DNA from: Kocuria sp.
Lineage (GTDB): Bacteria; Actinomycetota; Actinomycetes; Actinomycetales; Micrococcaceae
Assembly (NCBI GenBank): GCA_030454085.1
Contig: JAKDJD010000006.1
Coordinates: 1 to 64,000, forward strand
DNA: 64,000 nt
Direction of reading: 5' to 3'
Within the stretch, counting starts at the first letter, position 1. Each line of letters begins with the position of its first letter. The notes under the pieces were generated by a model. It searched no databases and was not told the DNA's origin. It worked only from the letters and a program-made list of their open reading frames with translations. Below, piece by piece: positions 9,013-16,614 of the stretch. A program made the translations under genes and the position numbers.

Positions 9013-10164
9013 TCAACCCAGGTCCAGGGGGAGCCTTCGCCCGGAGAGCCCTCGTTTCTGTTTCCTGATTCCGTCTGCGACATCGGAGAGAGCTCGGGCC
9101 GAGGGAGATTCCGGGGCAGACCACACCACGGGCACGCCCGTGTCTCCGCCTTCCCGGAGGGCCGAGTCCAACGGAACCGATCCGAGCAGGGGCGTCTCAG
9201 CGCCGAGAGCCTGTCCCAGGCGCTCCGAGAGCATGGCTCCGCCGCCGGAGCCGAACATCTCCATGCGTGTCCCGTCCGGCATGACCATGGCCGCCATGTT
9301 TTCCACGACGCCGACGACCTTCTGCCCGGTCTGCAACGACATCGTTCCGGCCCTTTCCGCGACGTTGACCGCCGCGGGCTGGGGCGTGGTCACCACCACG
9401 AGGCCAGCGTTCGGGACCAGTTGGGACATCGAGATCGCGATGTCCCCGGTTCCTGGCGGAAGGTCCAGGAGCAAGACATCCAAGTCGCCGAAATGGACGT
9501 CGGTCAGGAACTGCTCGAGCGCACGGTGCAACATGGGTCCACGCCATGCGATGGGCCGGTTGTCCTCGAGGAACATTCCGATCGAAATGACCCGGATCGA
9601 TCCGGGGACGTCGTCCTGTCCCGTCGCAACCCGGCGCGAGGCCGGAACTTCCACGACCGGAGGAAGGATCATGTCCTCGAGCTTGGTCGGCGGCTGAGTG
9701 ATGTCCAGGAGCCCGGGTATCGAGAAACCGTGCACGTCGGCGTCGACGATTCCCACGGACAATCCCTCGGAGGCCAAGGACGCGGCGATATTCGCCGTGA
9801 CGGTCGACTTGCCGACGCCGCCCTTGCCGGACACGATCGCATAGACCTGGGTCAGATTGGCCGGGTCGGCGAAGGGATTGGTCTTCGTATGGCCGAGCTG
9901 GTCGCGGAGGCGGTTGCGTGCCTCTGCGTCCATGTAGCCGAGGTCGATCTCGACCGTCTCGACACCGTCCACCGACCGGGCGGCTTCACGGACGTCGTCC
10001 TGGATGGTGTTCTTGAGCGGGCAACCTTCTATGGTCAGCCGAATACCGACCCGTGCCGTGGTCCCGTCCAATTCGGCGTCGGTCACCATTCCCAACTCGG
10101 TGATCGGCCGCCGCAACTCGGGGTCGATCACGGTGGACAGCGCCGCACGCAATGCGTCATTCAT
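9013..10164 (-). CDS. mrp: Mrp/NBP35-type iron-sulfur carrier ATPase
   Basis: This P-loop ATPase probably binds and transfers Fe-S clusters to apoproteins. The 383-aa product has an N-terminal MIP18/DUF59 domain (about residues 3-80) and a SIMIBI ATPase with the deviant Walker A GKGGVGKS at 113-120, then the LLLDLPPGTGD switch region. The usual CXXC cluster-binding pair near the C-terminus is not present; MPDG occupies its place. I chose the ATG at 10164, which has GGGAG upstream, over the ATG at 10236. It overlaps the upstream DUF1003 gene by 8 nt, suggesting an operon. Confidence 0.88.
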   Translation of the reverse strand: MNDALRAALSTVIDPELRRPITELGMVTDAELDGTTARVGIRLTIEGCPLKNTIQDDVREAARSVDGVETVEIDLGYMDAEARNRLRDQLGHTKTNPFADPANLTQVYAIVSGKGGVGKSTVTANIAASLASEGLSVGIVDADVHGFSIPGLLDITQPPTKLEDMILPPVVEVPASRRVATGQDDVPGSIRVISIGMFLEDNRPIAWRGPMLHRALEQFLTDVHFGDLDVLLLDLPPGTGDIAISMSQLVPNAGLVVVTTPQPAAVNVAERAGTMSLQTGQKVVGVVENMAAMVMPDGTRMEMFGSGGGAMLSERLGQALGAETPLLGSVPLDSALREGGDTGVPVVWSAPESPSARALSDVADGIRKQKRGLSGRRLPLDLG

Positions 10165-10873
10165 GGGTCTCCCGTGGGACGTGTGGGTCCCGGGCATCTC
10201 GATCGGTCGTGGAACTCGCATGGCTGCCGCCGTCACCGTCCGTGGTCACGATGTCCAGAATCGAGGTCCTTGGCTCGGAACTGCGGTGCCTGTCCGAGTC
10301 CGTCGATGACGAATGCGGGGCATTACCGTCGGCCCCACCACTGTTCGTTTCCTGGCCACGGGAATCCTGCACGAGCTCCTCGATGAGATCCCGGATCTCG
10401 GAACGAACGAAGTCGCGGGTCGCGACTTCCCGGAGCGCGATCCTCAGGGCCGCAATCTCCCGCGTCAGGTATTCGGTGTCCGCCAGGTTCTGCTGGGTCC
10501 GTTGACGGTCCTCCTCGGCGACCACACGGTCACGGTCGTCCTGTCGATTCTGGGCGAGCAGGAGGAGAGGAGCCGCGTAGGACGCCTGCAAGGACAGCAT
10601 GAGCGTCAGCAGCGTGAAGTTCAGCGCGCGAGGGTCGAACTGCCACGACTCGGGCAGCAACGTATTCCACCCAAGCCACACGGCCACGAATATCGTCATC
10701 CACACGAGGAACTGGGGAGTGCCCATCCAGCGCGCGAAGGACTCGGTCATCACGCCGAAAGCTTCGGGGTTCGGCTGGTACCTCTGGTACCACTTGGGCT
10801 TGCTCGCGAGCGGCGTGTCCAGACCGGCACGGTGGGTATCGCGGGTGCGGCGATTTCTGGTCGTCTCACTCAA
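10157..10873 (-). CDS. DUF1003 membrane protein
   Basis: The function is unknown. The 238-aa product has the DUF1003 domain at about residues 45-155: two membrane helices (FLVWMTIFVAVWLGW and the LLTLMLSLQASYAAPLLLL segment) followed by QNRQDDRDR and a long helix rich in Glu and Arg, and then a polar, low-complexity tail. The start is uncertain. I use the TTG at 10873, which overlaps the stop of the preceding CBS protein gene; the frame remains open upstream but inside that gene. DUF1003 next to a PRC/MgtE_N/CBS protein is a common actinobacterial pairing, so a shared role in ion homeostasis or stress is plausible but unproven. Confidence 0.82.
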   Translation of the reverse strand: MSETTRNRRTRDTHRAGLDTPLASKPKWYQRYQPNPEAFGVMTESFARWMGTPQFLVWMTIFVAVWLGWNTLLPESWQFDPRALNFTLLTLMLSLQASYAAPLLLLAQNRQDDRDRVVAEEDRQRTQQNLADTEYLTREIAALRIALREVATRDFVRSEIRDLIEELVQDSRGQETNSGGADGNAPHSSSTDSDRHRSSEPRTSILDIVTTDGDGGSHASSTTDRDARDPHVPRETHE

Positions 10874-12155
10874 ATTTGCGTCCCACCTTTCGGACGGGGG
10901 TGCCGTCGTCGTTGGTGCGCCAATCCTCGGGGAGGAGCGCGTCGAGAACGTCGTCAATGGTCACGGCGCCGACGAGGCGATCGTGTTCATTGGTCACGGG
11001 AATGATGGTCAGGTCGTAGGTCGCCAGGACTCGGGAGACATCCTCCAAGGAGGCGACGTCAGGGATCGGTTCGATGCTCCGATCGATGATGTTTCCCACG
11101 GGTTCCGGTGGTGCGAGACGCAGGAGCTCCTGCATGTGCACCATGCCGATGTATCGGCCGGTGGGAGCCTCGAGGGGAGGGCGGCAGACGAAGACCGCGG
11201 CGGCGACGGCCGGGGGAATCTCCTCCTGCCTGATGTGGGCCAGGGCCTCGGCAACGGTCGCTTCCGGGGGAAGGATGATCGGCACCGGTGTCATCAGCGA
11301 GCCCGCGGTTCCTTCCTCGTACTCGAGAAGCCTCCGGACGTCCTCGGCGTCGTCGGGTTCCATCCGCTCCAGGAGCGCCTCGCGCTGGTTGTCGGTGAAC
11401 ATATTGAGCAGGTCGGCGGCGTCGTCCGGTTCCATCTCCTCGAGGATGTCCGCCGCACGGCGAATGTCCAGGCTGGAGAGGATACGCACCTGGTCCTCCT
11501 CGGGGAGCTCCTGGAGGACGTCCGCGAGTCGCTCGTCCCGGAGTTCCTCGGCAACTTCGAGCATGCGTTTGTCGTTGAGGTCGTGGAGGGCATCCGCCAG
11601 GTCGGCGGGCTGGGTGTCCTCGTGGGTCGCCAGGAAGTGCGAAGCACCTTGGGGGTCCATCGCGGTCCCGTAGACCACGTCCTCCCAGTCCACCACCAAG
11701 GCCTCGTTCTTGCGTCGGACGAAGCGGCCCGTGGTACCGGCCCGGCGGACAAACAGCTCGGTGATCTTCCAGTCGCCGTTCTTGGTCTGCTCCATGGCGC
11801 AGTCCTCGATGGTTGCCTCGCCCGAATTGTCCTTGAAGTGGACCTTGCGGTCGAAGAGCTCACCGATGACGAGCGCCTCCGCCCCTCGCTGCTCGAAGCG
11901 GCGGAGATTCACCAGGCCGGTTACGATCACCTGGGTCGCGTCCATACTGTTGACGCGCGTCATCGGCACGAAGACGGGCTTCTTCCCCAGGACCTCGACG
12001 ACGATGCCCACCACGAGCGGTTGCAGGTGTTTGCGTTTGGCGTCCCTGTTGAGCACGACGACGTCCCGCAGGCGCCCCAACCGGTCGCCCACGGGATCGA
12101 AGACATCAAGGCCCAGGAGCCTTGCGATGAATATTCTGCTCGGAACGTTGCTCAC
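10866..12155 (-). CDS. PRC-barrel / MgtE N-domain / CBS-pair cytoplasmic protein
   Basis: This is a soluble relative of the regulatory half of MgtE magnesium transporters. The 429-aa product has PRC-barrel-like beta segments (about residues 5-170), an MgtE_N superhelical region with repeated LEEMEPDDAADLL-type motifs (about 190-290), then a CBS pair (about 300-415). It has no membrane helices, so it cannot transport magnesium by itself. It may sense Mg2+ or nucleotides and act on a partner. The start is GTG at 12155, 6 nt after a TACGCT -10 box; the frame extends 12 codons further up. It overlaps the DUF1003 gene. Confidence 0.85.
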   Translation of the reverse strand: MSNVPSRIFIARLLGLDVFDPVGDRLGRLRDVVVLNRDAKRKHLQPLVVGIVVEVLGKKPVFVPMTRVNSMDATQVIVTGLVNLRRFEQRGAEALVIGELFDRKVHFKDNSGEATIEDCAMEQTKNGDWKITELFVRRAGTTGRFVRRKNEALVVDWEDVVYGTAMDPQGASHFLATHEDTQPADLADALHDLNDKRMLEVAEELRDERLADVLQELPEEDQVRILSSLDIRRAADILEEMEPDDAADLLNMFTDNQREALLERMEPDDAEDVRRLLEYEEGTAGSLMTPVPIILPPEATVAEALAHIRQEEIPPAVAAAVFVCRPPLEAPTGRYIGMVHMQELLRLAPPEPVGNIIDRSIEPIPDVASLEDVSRVLATYDLTIIPVTNEHDRLVGAVTIDDVLDALLPEDWRTNDDGTPVRKVGRKFE

Positions 12156-12161
12156 TGCAAC

Positions 12162-12167
12162 AGCGTA
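12162..12167 (-). promoter_or_regulatory. -10 box of a probable leaderless promoter for the CBS protein
   Basis: TACGCT on the minus strand ends 6 nt before the GTG start, with no ribosome binding site in between. Confidence 0.45.
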
Positions 12168-12252
12168 CTCACATATCCCGGCCAGTATCATCCCGCCGGT
12201 TCACCTGTGGCGATACCCACGAGAATGGTTGGCGGTCAAGGCTGGAGTCAGG

Positions 12253-12258
12253 GAAAAT
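12253..12258 (+). promoter_or_regulatory. Possible -10 box of the stress-protein gene
   Basis: GAAAAT ends 7 nt before the ATG at 12266. It fits the nANNNT pattern seen at other leaderless genes here but lacks the initial T. Confidence 0.3.
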
Positions 12259-12265
12259 GGTTTTT

Positions 12266-13171
12266 ATGGCTAATTCCGGAAAGTCCAGACTCGCCGCCTT
12301 GCGGACCGAACAACTCGCGGGGTCCGTGACCGTGGGCAAGTTCTCCAAATACCAGGATGCCCAGGGCGCGGTCGACCTTTTGGCCGAACGCGGCTTTCCG
12401 GTCCAGAACCTCGCGATCGTCGGTTCGGACCTCCGCCAGGTCGAACACGTTGTGGGGACTCTCTCCTACGCGAGGGTTGCGGCCTCGGGGGCTCTCCAAG
12501 GACTGTTCTACGGTGTGGTTCTCGGCGCCTTGCTCATGGCCTTCGGACGGGAATCGCCCCTCTCTGCCTTCCTGACGTCCATCCCGCTCGGTGTCGCGTT
12601 CTGGATGATCCTTTCGATCGTTGGTTATTCACGGCGCGGTGGGCAGCGCAGCTTCACTGCCGTGGGCCAATTGGTCGCCGGAAGCTACGATCTGGTGTGC
12701 GCGCCCCAGGAGGCGGGCGAGGCGCGTCGCCTGTTGGGCGGTCATCGTTCGGCGCCGACTTTCCGCCCCGCCGCGAACGAGCAACCGGAATTTCCGGGAA
12801 GTCCGCAGGGCTCGGGGGACCGTCCGACCAATCAGCACGGCTCGCACGGGCCCCAGGGGCCATGGGGACAGGCGGCCCCAGGACAGCAGCAACCGAATCA
12901 TTCCCAGACCCCGCCACCGCATGCCACGGAGAGCTCGTCACAGGACAACCCTGCCGGGAACAACGGAGCCGCGGAGACCCCGGACCGGTCACAGGCCCGG
13001 GATTTCAAAGATCTTCCCGACGGGCGTCCCCGCTTCGGCATCCGCTCCGACGAGGCCGGGACCAAGAACGCCGATGCGGCCGGGACCGGCGATACCGAGC
13101 GTCGGGACGAGCCACCGATGGGGGGATCCGCTCCCGACGACGGACGGCGCCCCGACTCTTCCGGCCTCTGA
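12266..13171 (+). CDS. General stress protein 17M-like membrane protein
   Basis: The N-terminal domain (about residues 15-80, VGKFSKYQDAQGAVDLLAERGFP...) matches the general stress protein 17M/YflT domain. Two membrane helices follow (about 78-97 and 108-125), then a short cytoplasmic segment and a disordered tail of some 140 residues rich in Pro, Gly, Asn, Gln and Asp. The product is 301 aa. It diverges from the PRC/MgtE_N/CBS gene. I chose the ATG at 12266; another ATG lies nine bases upstream. The exact role is unknown, and the family is associated with stress responses in Bacillus. Confidence 0.78.
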   Translation: MANSGKSRLAALRTEQLAGSVTVGKFSKYQDAQGAVDLLAERGFPVQNLAIVGSDLRQVEHVVGTLSYARVAASGALQGLFYGVVLGALLMAFGRESPLSAFLTSIPLGVAFWMILSIVGYSRRGGQRSFTAVGQLVAGSYDLVCAPQEAGEARRLLGGHRSAPTFRPAANEQPEFPGSPQGSGDRPTNQHGSHGPQGPWGQAAPGQQQPNHSQTPPPHATESSSQDNPAGNNGAAETPDRSQARDFKDLPDGRPRFGIRSDEAGTKNADAAGTGDTERRDEPPMGGSAPDDGRRPDSSGL

Positions 13172-13215
13172 GGCCCCGAGGCGGAGGTGACGAGCGGAAG
13201 TCGCCACACTCCTGA

Positions 13216-13265
13216 TCACACACCAGCGCCCCCGGTCCTCGAGGACCGGGGGCGCTGGTGTGTGA
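13216..13265. terminator. 50-bp perfect palindrome, bidirectional terminator
   Basis: Two 25-bp arms meet at CTC|GAG with no spacer. It lies between the convergent stress-protein gene and the aminopeptidase gene, 44 nt and 10 nt from their stop codons. The RNA would form a long stem on either strand. No long U-tract follows. Confidence 0.7.
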
Positions 13266-13275
13266 CGGACAAGGG

Positions 13276-14829
13276 CTACCGGGACAACTCGGCAATCCAG
13301 GACTCGATGTCCTCCGTCGTCCGCGGGAACCCCGCGCTCATGTTCTCGGGGCCGTCCTCGGTGATGAGAACGTCGTCCTCCAACCGGATGCCGATGCCGC
13401 GGTACTCCTCGGGCACGGCCAGATCGTCTTCCTTGAAGTACAAGCCCGGCTCGATCGTGAAGACCATGCCCGGCTCGATGACTCCGTCCAGGTAAAGATC
13501 CCGCTTGGCCTGTGCACAGTCGTGGACATCCAATCCCAGGTGGTGGCTCGTACCGTGCGGCATCCACCGGCGATGCTGGCCCCCGTTGTCCGAAATGGCC
13601 TCCTCGACCGAGCACGGGAGAAGCCCCCACTCGTCCAAGGACTCAGCCAGGGACTTCATCGCGGCCGCGTGCACTTCGCGGAACCGGTTGCCGGGAACGG
13701 CGGCCTCGAAGGCGGCGTCGGAGGCCTTCAGCACGGCATCGTAGATCTTCTTCTGAACGGCGGTGAACGTACCGTCGACGGGCATGGTCCGGGTGATGTC
13801 CGCCGTGTAGAGCGTGTCATCCTCGACGCCGGCATCCACCAGAATCAGCTTGCCGTCTTCCACGACTCCGTTGTTGCGGATCCAGTGAAGCACCGTGGCG
13901 TTGTTGCCGCAGGCGGCGATCGTTTCGTAGCCGACGTCGTTGCCCTCGGCCCGGGCGGCGGCGAAGAACGCGCCCTCGACGATACGTTCACCGCGGTGAT
14001 GCTCGCGGGCCTGAGGGAAAGCCCGGACGATATTTTCGAAGCCGGCTTTGGTCGAGGCAATCGAGCGACGAAGGTTCGCGATCTCTTCCTCGTCCTTGAC
14101 GAGGCGCAACTCGGACAGGGCCTCGGTCAGTTGGCCGTCGAGCGAATCGGACTCCTCGAGATCCACGCTCGTGTTCAGGCGGGAGGTGTCCACGAGGGCA
14201 TCGACGTCCAGATCGACCTCGCGCAACAGACGCACGCGCACGCCGCCCAGCGCCTGAGGGCCGGCGTTCTTGGTGATGGCCACCTCGACGTCGGACAGGT
14301 CCTGGCACCGGATGCCGTACTCGGACTCGATCTCTTGCAGCGTGGGCCGGGGACCGACCCAGAACTCGCCGTAGCGGGGGTCGGCGTAGAACTGCTCGGA
14401 GTCGCGCCCGGCCAGCGGACGGAAGTACAGGGTCGCCTCGTGGTTCGAGCCGTCCGCCGCCGGCTCGTCCAGCGGCTCCAGGATCAGCACAGCATCCGGC
14501 TCGTGGTCGACGCCCAGACCGGTCATGTGCGCGAAGCCCGAGTGGGGGCGGAAACGGTAGTCCGTGTCGTTGGACCGCGTCTTCAACGGTCCGGCCGGAA
14601 TCACCAGACGTTCGCCGGGGAATTTCGCGGACAACGCCGCACGACGCCGGGCCGCGTGATCGGCCACCGAAGCACGCTCGGGGAGCGGCTTGTTCGAGGG
14701 CGCCCAATGGGTGCCCATGAAATCCTTGAAAGCGCTCGATCGCGGCGGCTGCGAGCGGTTGCCGACCCGTTCCTCGAGAGGCTGTTGGTCGGCGGATTCC
14801 TGGGTTTCCGGGGAATTGTTCGAAGTCAT
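13276..14829 (-). CDS. pepP: Aminopeptidase P family protein (M24B)
   Basis: This Mn-dependent metallopeptidase removes N-terminal residues that precede proline. The 517-aa product has an N-terminal creatinase-like domain (about residues 60-240) and a pita-bread catalytic domain. Metal ligands are visible: Asp in VDAGVEDD and TADITRT, His in HGTSHHLGLDVHD, Glu in FTIEPGLY and Glu in GIRLEDDVL. The ATG at 14829 lies 6 nt after a TATTGT -10 box, and the coding frame further upstream shows no conserved sequence. The first 40 residues are polar and probably disordered. It is divergent from the PHP gene. Confidence 0.92.
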   Translation of the reverse strand: MTSNNSPETQESADQQPLEERVGNRSQPPRSSAFKDFMGTHWAPSNKPLPERASVADHAARRRAALSAKFPGERLVIPAGPLKTRSNDTDYRFRPHSGFAHMTGLGVDHEPDAVLILEPLDEPAADGSNHEATLYFRPLAGRDSEQFYADPRYGEFWVGPRPTLQEIESEYGIRCQDLSDVEVAITKNAGPQALGGVRVRLLREVDLDVDALVDTSRLNTSVDLEESDSLDGQLTEALSELRLVKDEEEIANLRRSIASTKAGFENIVRAFPQAREHHRGERIVEGAFFAAARAEGNDVGYETIAACGNNATVLHWIRNNGVVEDGKLILVDAGVEDDTLYTADITRTMPVDGTFTAVQKKIYDAVLKASDAAFEAAVPGNRFREVHAAAMKSLAESLDEWGLLPCSVEEAISDNGGQHRRWMPHGTSHHLGLDVHDCAQAKRDLYLDGVIEPGMVFTIEPGLYFKEDDLAVPEEYRGIGIRLEDDVLITEDGPENMSAGFPRTTEDIESWIAELSR

Positions 14830-14835
14830 GACTCC

Positions 14836-14841
14836 ACAATA
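14836..14841 (-). promoter_or_regulatory. pepP: -10 box of a probable leaderless pepP promoter
   Basis: TATTGT on the minus strand ends 6 nt before the ATG. Confidence 0.5.
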
Positions 14842-14877
14842 TCGCCCGAGTTCGGACGTCGCCTCCCGGGCACCGAG

Positions 14878-14883
14878 TAGATT
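14878..14883 (+). promoter_or_regulatory. -10 box of a probable leaderless PHP-gene promoter
   Basis: TAGATT ends 6 nt before the GTG start at 14890. There is no Shine-Dalgarno sequence, and the divergent pepP box lies 36 nt away. Confidence 0.55.
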
Positions 14884-14889
14884 GGTCCC

Positions 14890-15726
14890 GTGTGCATTGA
14901 TCTCCATACCCACTCGAACGTCTCCGACGGAACCGAGCCCCCGGCCGTCGTCGTCCGCAGAGCGGCCGAGGCGGGCCTGACCGCCGTTGCCCTGACAGAC
15001 CACGATTCGACCGCAGGGTGGGCAGAGGCCGCACGGGAAGCTTCTTCCTGCGGCATTGACTTCGTTCCGGGGACGGAAGTCACCTGCGCCTCGGAAGACG
15101 GTATCTCGGTGCACCTCCTGAGTTACCTACACGACCCCGAGGATCCGGAACTGCGCGCCGAAATCGACAGGTCGAGAGCGGCGCGCCTGACTCGGGCACG
15201 ACGCATGGTCGAACGGCTCGGCGAAGACTTTCCCATCACATGGCCGGACGTGGAAGCCCAGGTCAACGCCGACGCGACGGTCGGTCGCCCCCATATCGCG
15301 GACGCCCTGGTCGCGGCCGGAGTATGTCGGAACCGTACCGAGGCCTTCGCCACGATCCTGACCACGGGAAGTAAGTACTACGTTCCGCACTACGCGCCGA
15401 ATCCGGCGCTCGCAGTGTCGCTCGTGAGGCGCGCCGGGGGAGTCCCGGTGTTCGCCCACCCGCTGGCGAGCAAGCGTGGACGGACCGTGGGCCGCGAAAT
15501 CTTCGAGGAAATGGTCGACGCCGGTCTGGCGGGAGTGGAGGTCTATCACCGGGACAACGGCCCCGAGGACAGGCAGTGGCTCCTGGAATTCGCCCGAACA
15601 CACGGGCTGATCGTCACCGGGTCCAGCGACTACCACGGCGCGGGAAAACCGAATCGTTTGGGCGAGAACACGACCGAGCCGCAGGCTCTGGAAACCATCA
15701 GAGCCCAGGCGCGGTCTCCTCGCTAG
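14890..15726 (+). CDS. PHP-domain phosphoesterase
   Basis: This is a metal-dependent hydrolase, probably acting on nucleotides or short RNA; relatives of the YciV/RNase AM type remove phosphates from 3',5'-bisphosphates or trim RNA 5' ends. The 278-aa product shows all PHP motifs: HTHSNVSDG near residue 6, LTDHDS near 36, the CASEDG region, a His in GRPHIADAL, FAHPLAS and GSSDYHG near the C-terminus. The GTG start lies directly after a -10 box and a stop-rich upstream stretch. The gene stands between a divergent peptidase and a convergent methyltransferase, so context gives no further hint. Confidence 0.85.
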   Translation: MCIDLHTHSNVSDGTEPPAVVVRRAAEAGLTAVALTDHDSTAGWAEAAREASSCGIDFVPGTEVTCASEDGISVHLLSYLHDPEDPELRAEIDRSRAARLTRARRMVERLGEDFPITWPDVEAQVNADATVGRPHIADALVAAGVCRNRTEAFATILTTGSKYYVPHYAPNPALAVSLVRRAGGVPVFAHPLASKRGRTVGREIFEEMVDAGLAGVEVYHRDNGPEDRQWLLEFARTHGLIVTGSSDYHGAGKPNRLGENTTEPQALETIRAQARSPR

Positions 15727-15751
15727 GCACCGTCGAGGCGGCCGGGCCCGG

Positions 15752-16603
15752 TCAGTCCCCGATCACGCGGGCGTGGGGAAGCCGGTTGCGCATGATCTCG
15801 ATGGCCTGATCGTTGGAATCAATGCACACGAAACGGCGCTCCAGCGCGTGGGCCACGGCCCCCAGGCTGCCAGAACCGGCGAAGAAATCCAGGCACCAGT
15901 CTCCAGGCCGGGAGGACGCCGCCACCATTCTGCGCAAGAGACCCATGGGCTTCTGCGTGGGGTACCCCGTCTTCTCCTTGCCCGTCGGAGACACGATCGT
16001 GTGCCACCACACGTCGGTCGGCAATTTGCCCCGGGCGGCCTTTTCCGGCGTTACCAGGCCCGGAGCCATATAAGGTTCCCGGTCCACCTCGGCCGAGTCG
16101 AAATGGTACTTTTTCGGGTCCTTGACGTAGACCAGGATGTTGTCGTGCTTCGCGGGCCAGCGTCTCTTTGCCCGGGCACCGTAGTCGTAGGCCCAAATGA
16201 TTTCGTTCAAAAAGCAGTCGCGGCCGAAAACCATGTCGCACATGACCTTGGCGTAGTGGACCTCCCGATAGTCCAAGTGGAGATACAACGTCCCGGACTC
16301 CGTCATCAGGTCACGAGCCAATTCCAGGCGGGGGAGCAGGAAGGACCAGTAGTCCTCGAAGGCGTCGTCGTAGCGCGACAAGGATTCGAGGACGCTCTTG
16401 TATCCGCGTCCCTTGAAGCCGAGCCGATCGGCGTCCTCCGGATCCACACGGTGGTTCCGGAGGCCGCGTCGGACCTGGGCCCGCCCGGTGTTGAAGGGCG
16501 GGTCCACATAAATCATCGAGAAGGCCTCGGCCGGCAGATCCGCGAGGACGTCCCGGTTGTCGCCCCGGATCACCAAGTCCTGGTCGTTCAGCTCGATTCC
16601 CAC
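15752..16603 (-). CDS. Solitary beta-class DNA methyltransferase (N4-cytosine or N6-adenine)
   Basis: This enzyme transfers a methyl group from AdoMet to an exocyclic amino group in DNA. The 283-aa product has the catalytic motif IV DPPFNTG (Asp34) near the N-terminus, a central target-recognition region, and the AdoMet-binding motif FAGSGS near residue 245, in the permuted order of the beta class. The start is a GTG 11 nt after the stop codon of the DEAD-box helicase gene. No restriction endonuclease or specificity gene is nearby, so it is an orphan, either an epigenetic regulator or a remnant. The target sequence cannot be predicted. Confidence 0.88.
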   Translation of the reverse strand: MGIELNDQDLVIRGDNRDVLADLPAEAFSMIYVDPPFNTGRAQVRRGLRNHRVDPEDADRLGFKGRGYKSVLESLSRYDDAFEDYWSFLLPRLELARDLMTESGTLYLHLDYREVHYAKVMCDMVFGRDCFLNEIIWAYDYGARAKRRWPAKHDNILVYVKDPKKYHFDSAEVDREPYMAPGLVTPEKAARGKLPTDVWWHTIVSPTGKEKTGYPTQKPMGLLRRMVAASSRPGDWCLDFFAGSGSLGAVAHALERRFVCIDSNDQAIEIMRNRLPHARVIGD

Positions 16604-16614
16604 GGGAGCCGGGG

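Noticed and set aside
15752-16603. Part of a restriction-modification or BREX/DISARM-like defence system
   Set aside because: Neighbours are housekeeping genes (PHP phosphoesterase, RNA helicase); no nuclease, ATPase or specificity gene of a defence system is adjacent.
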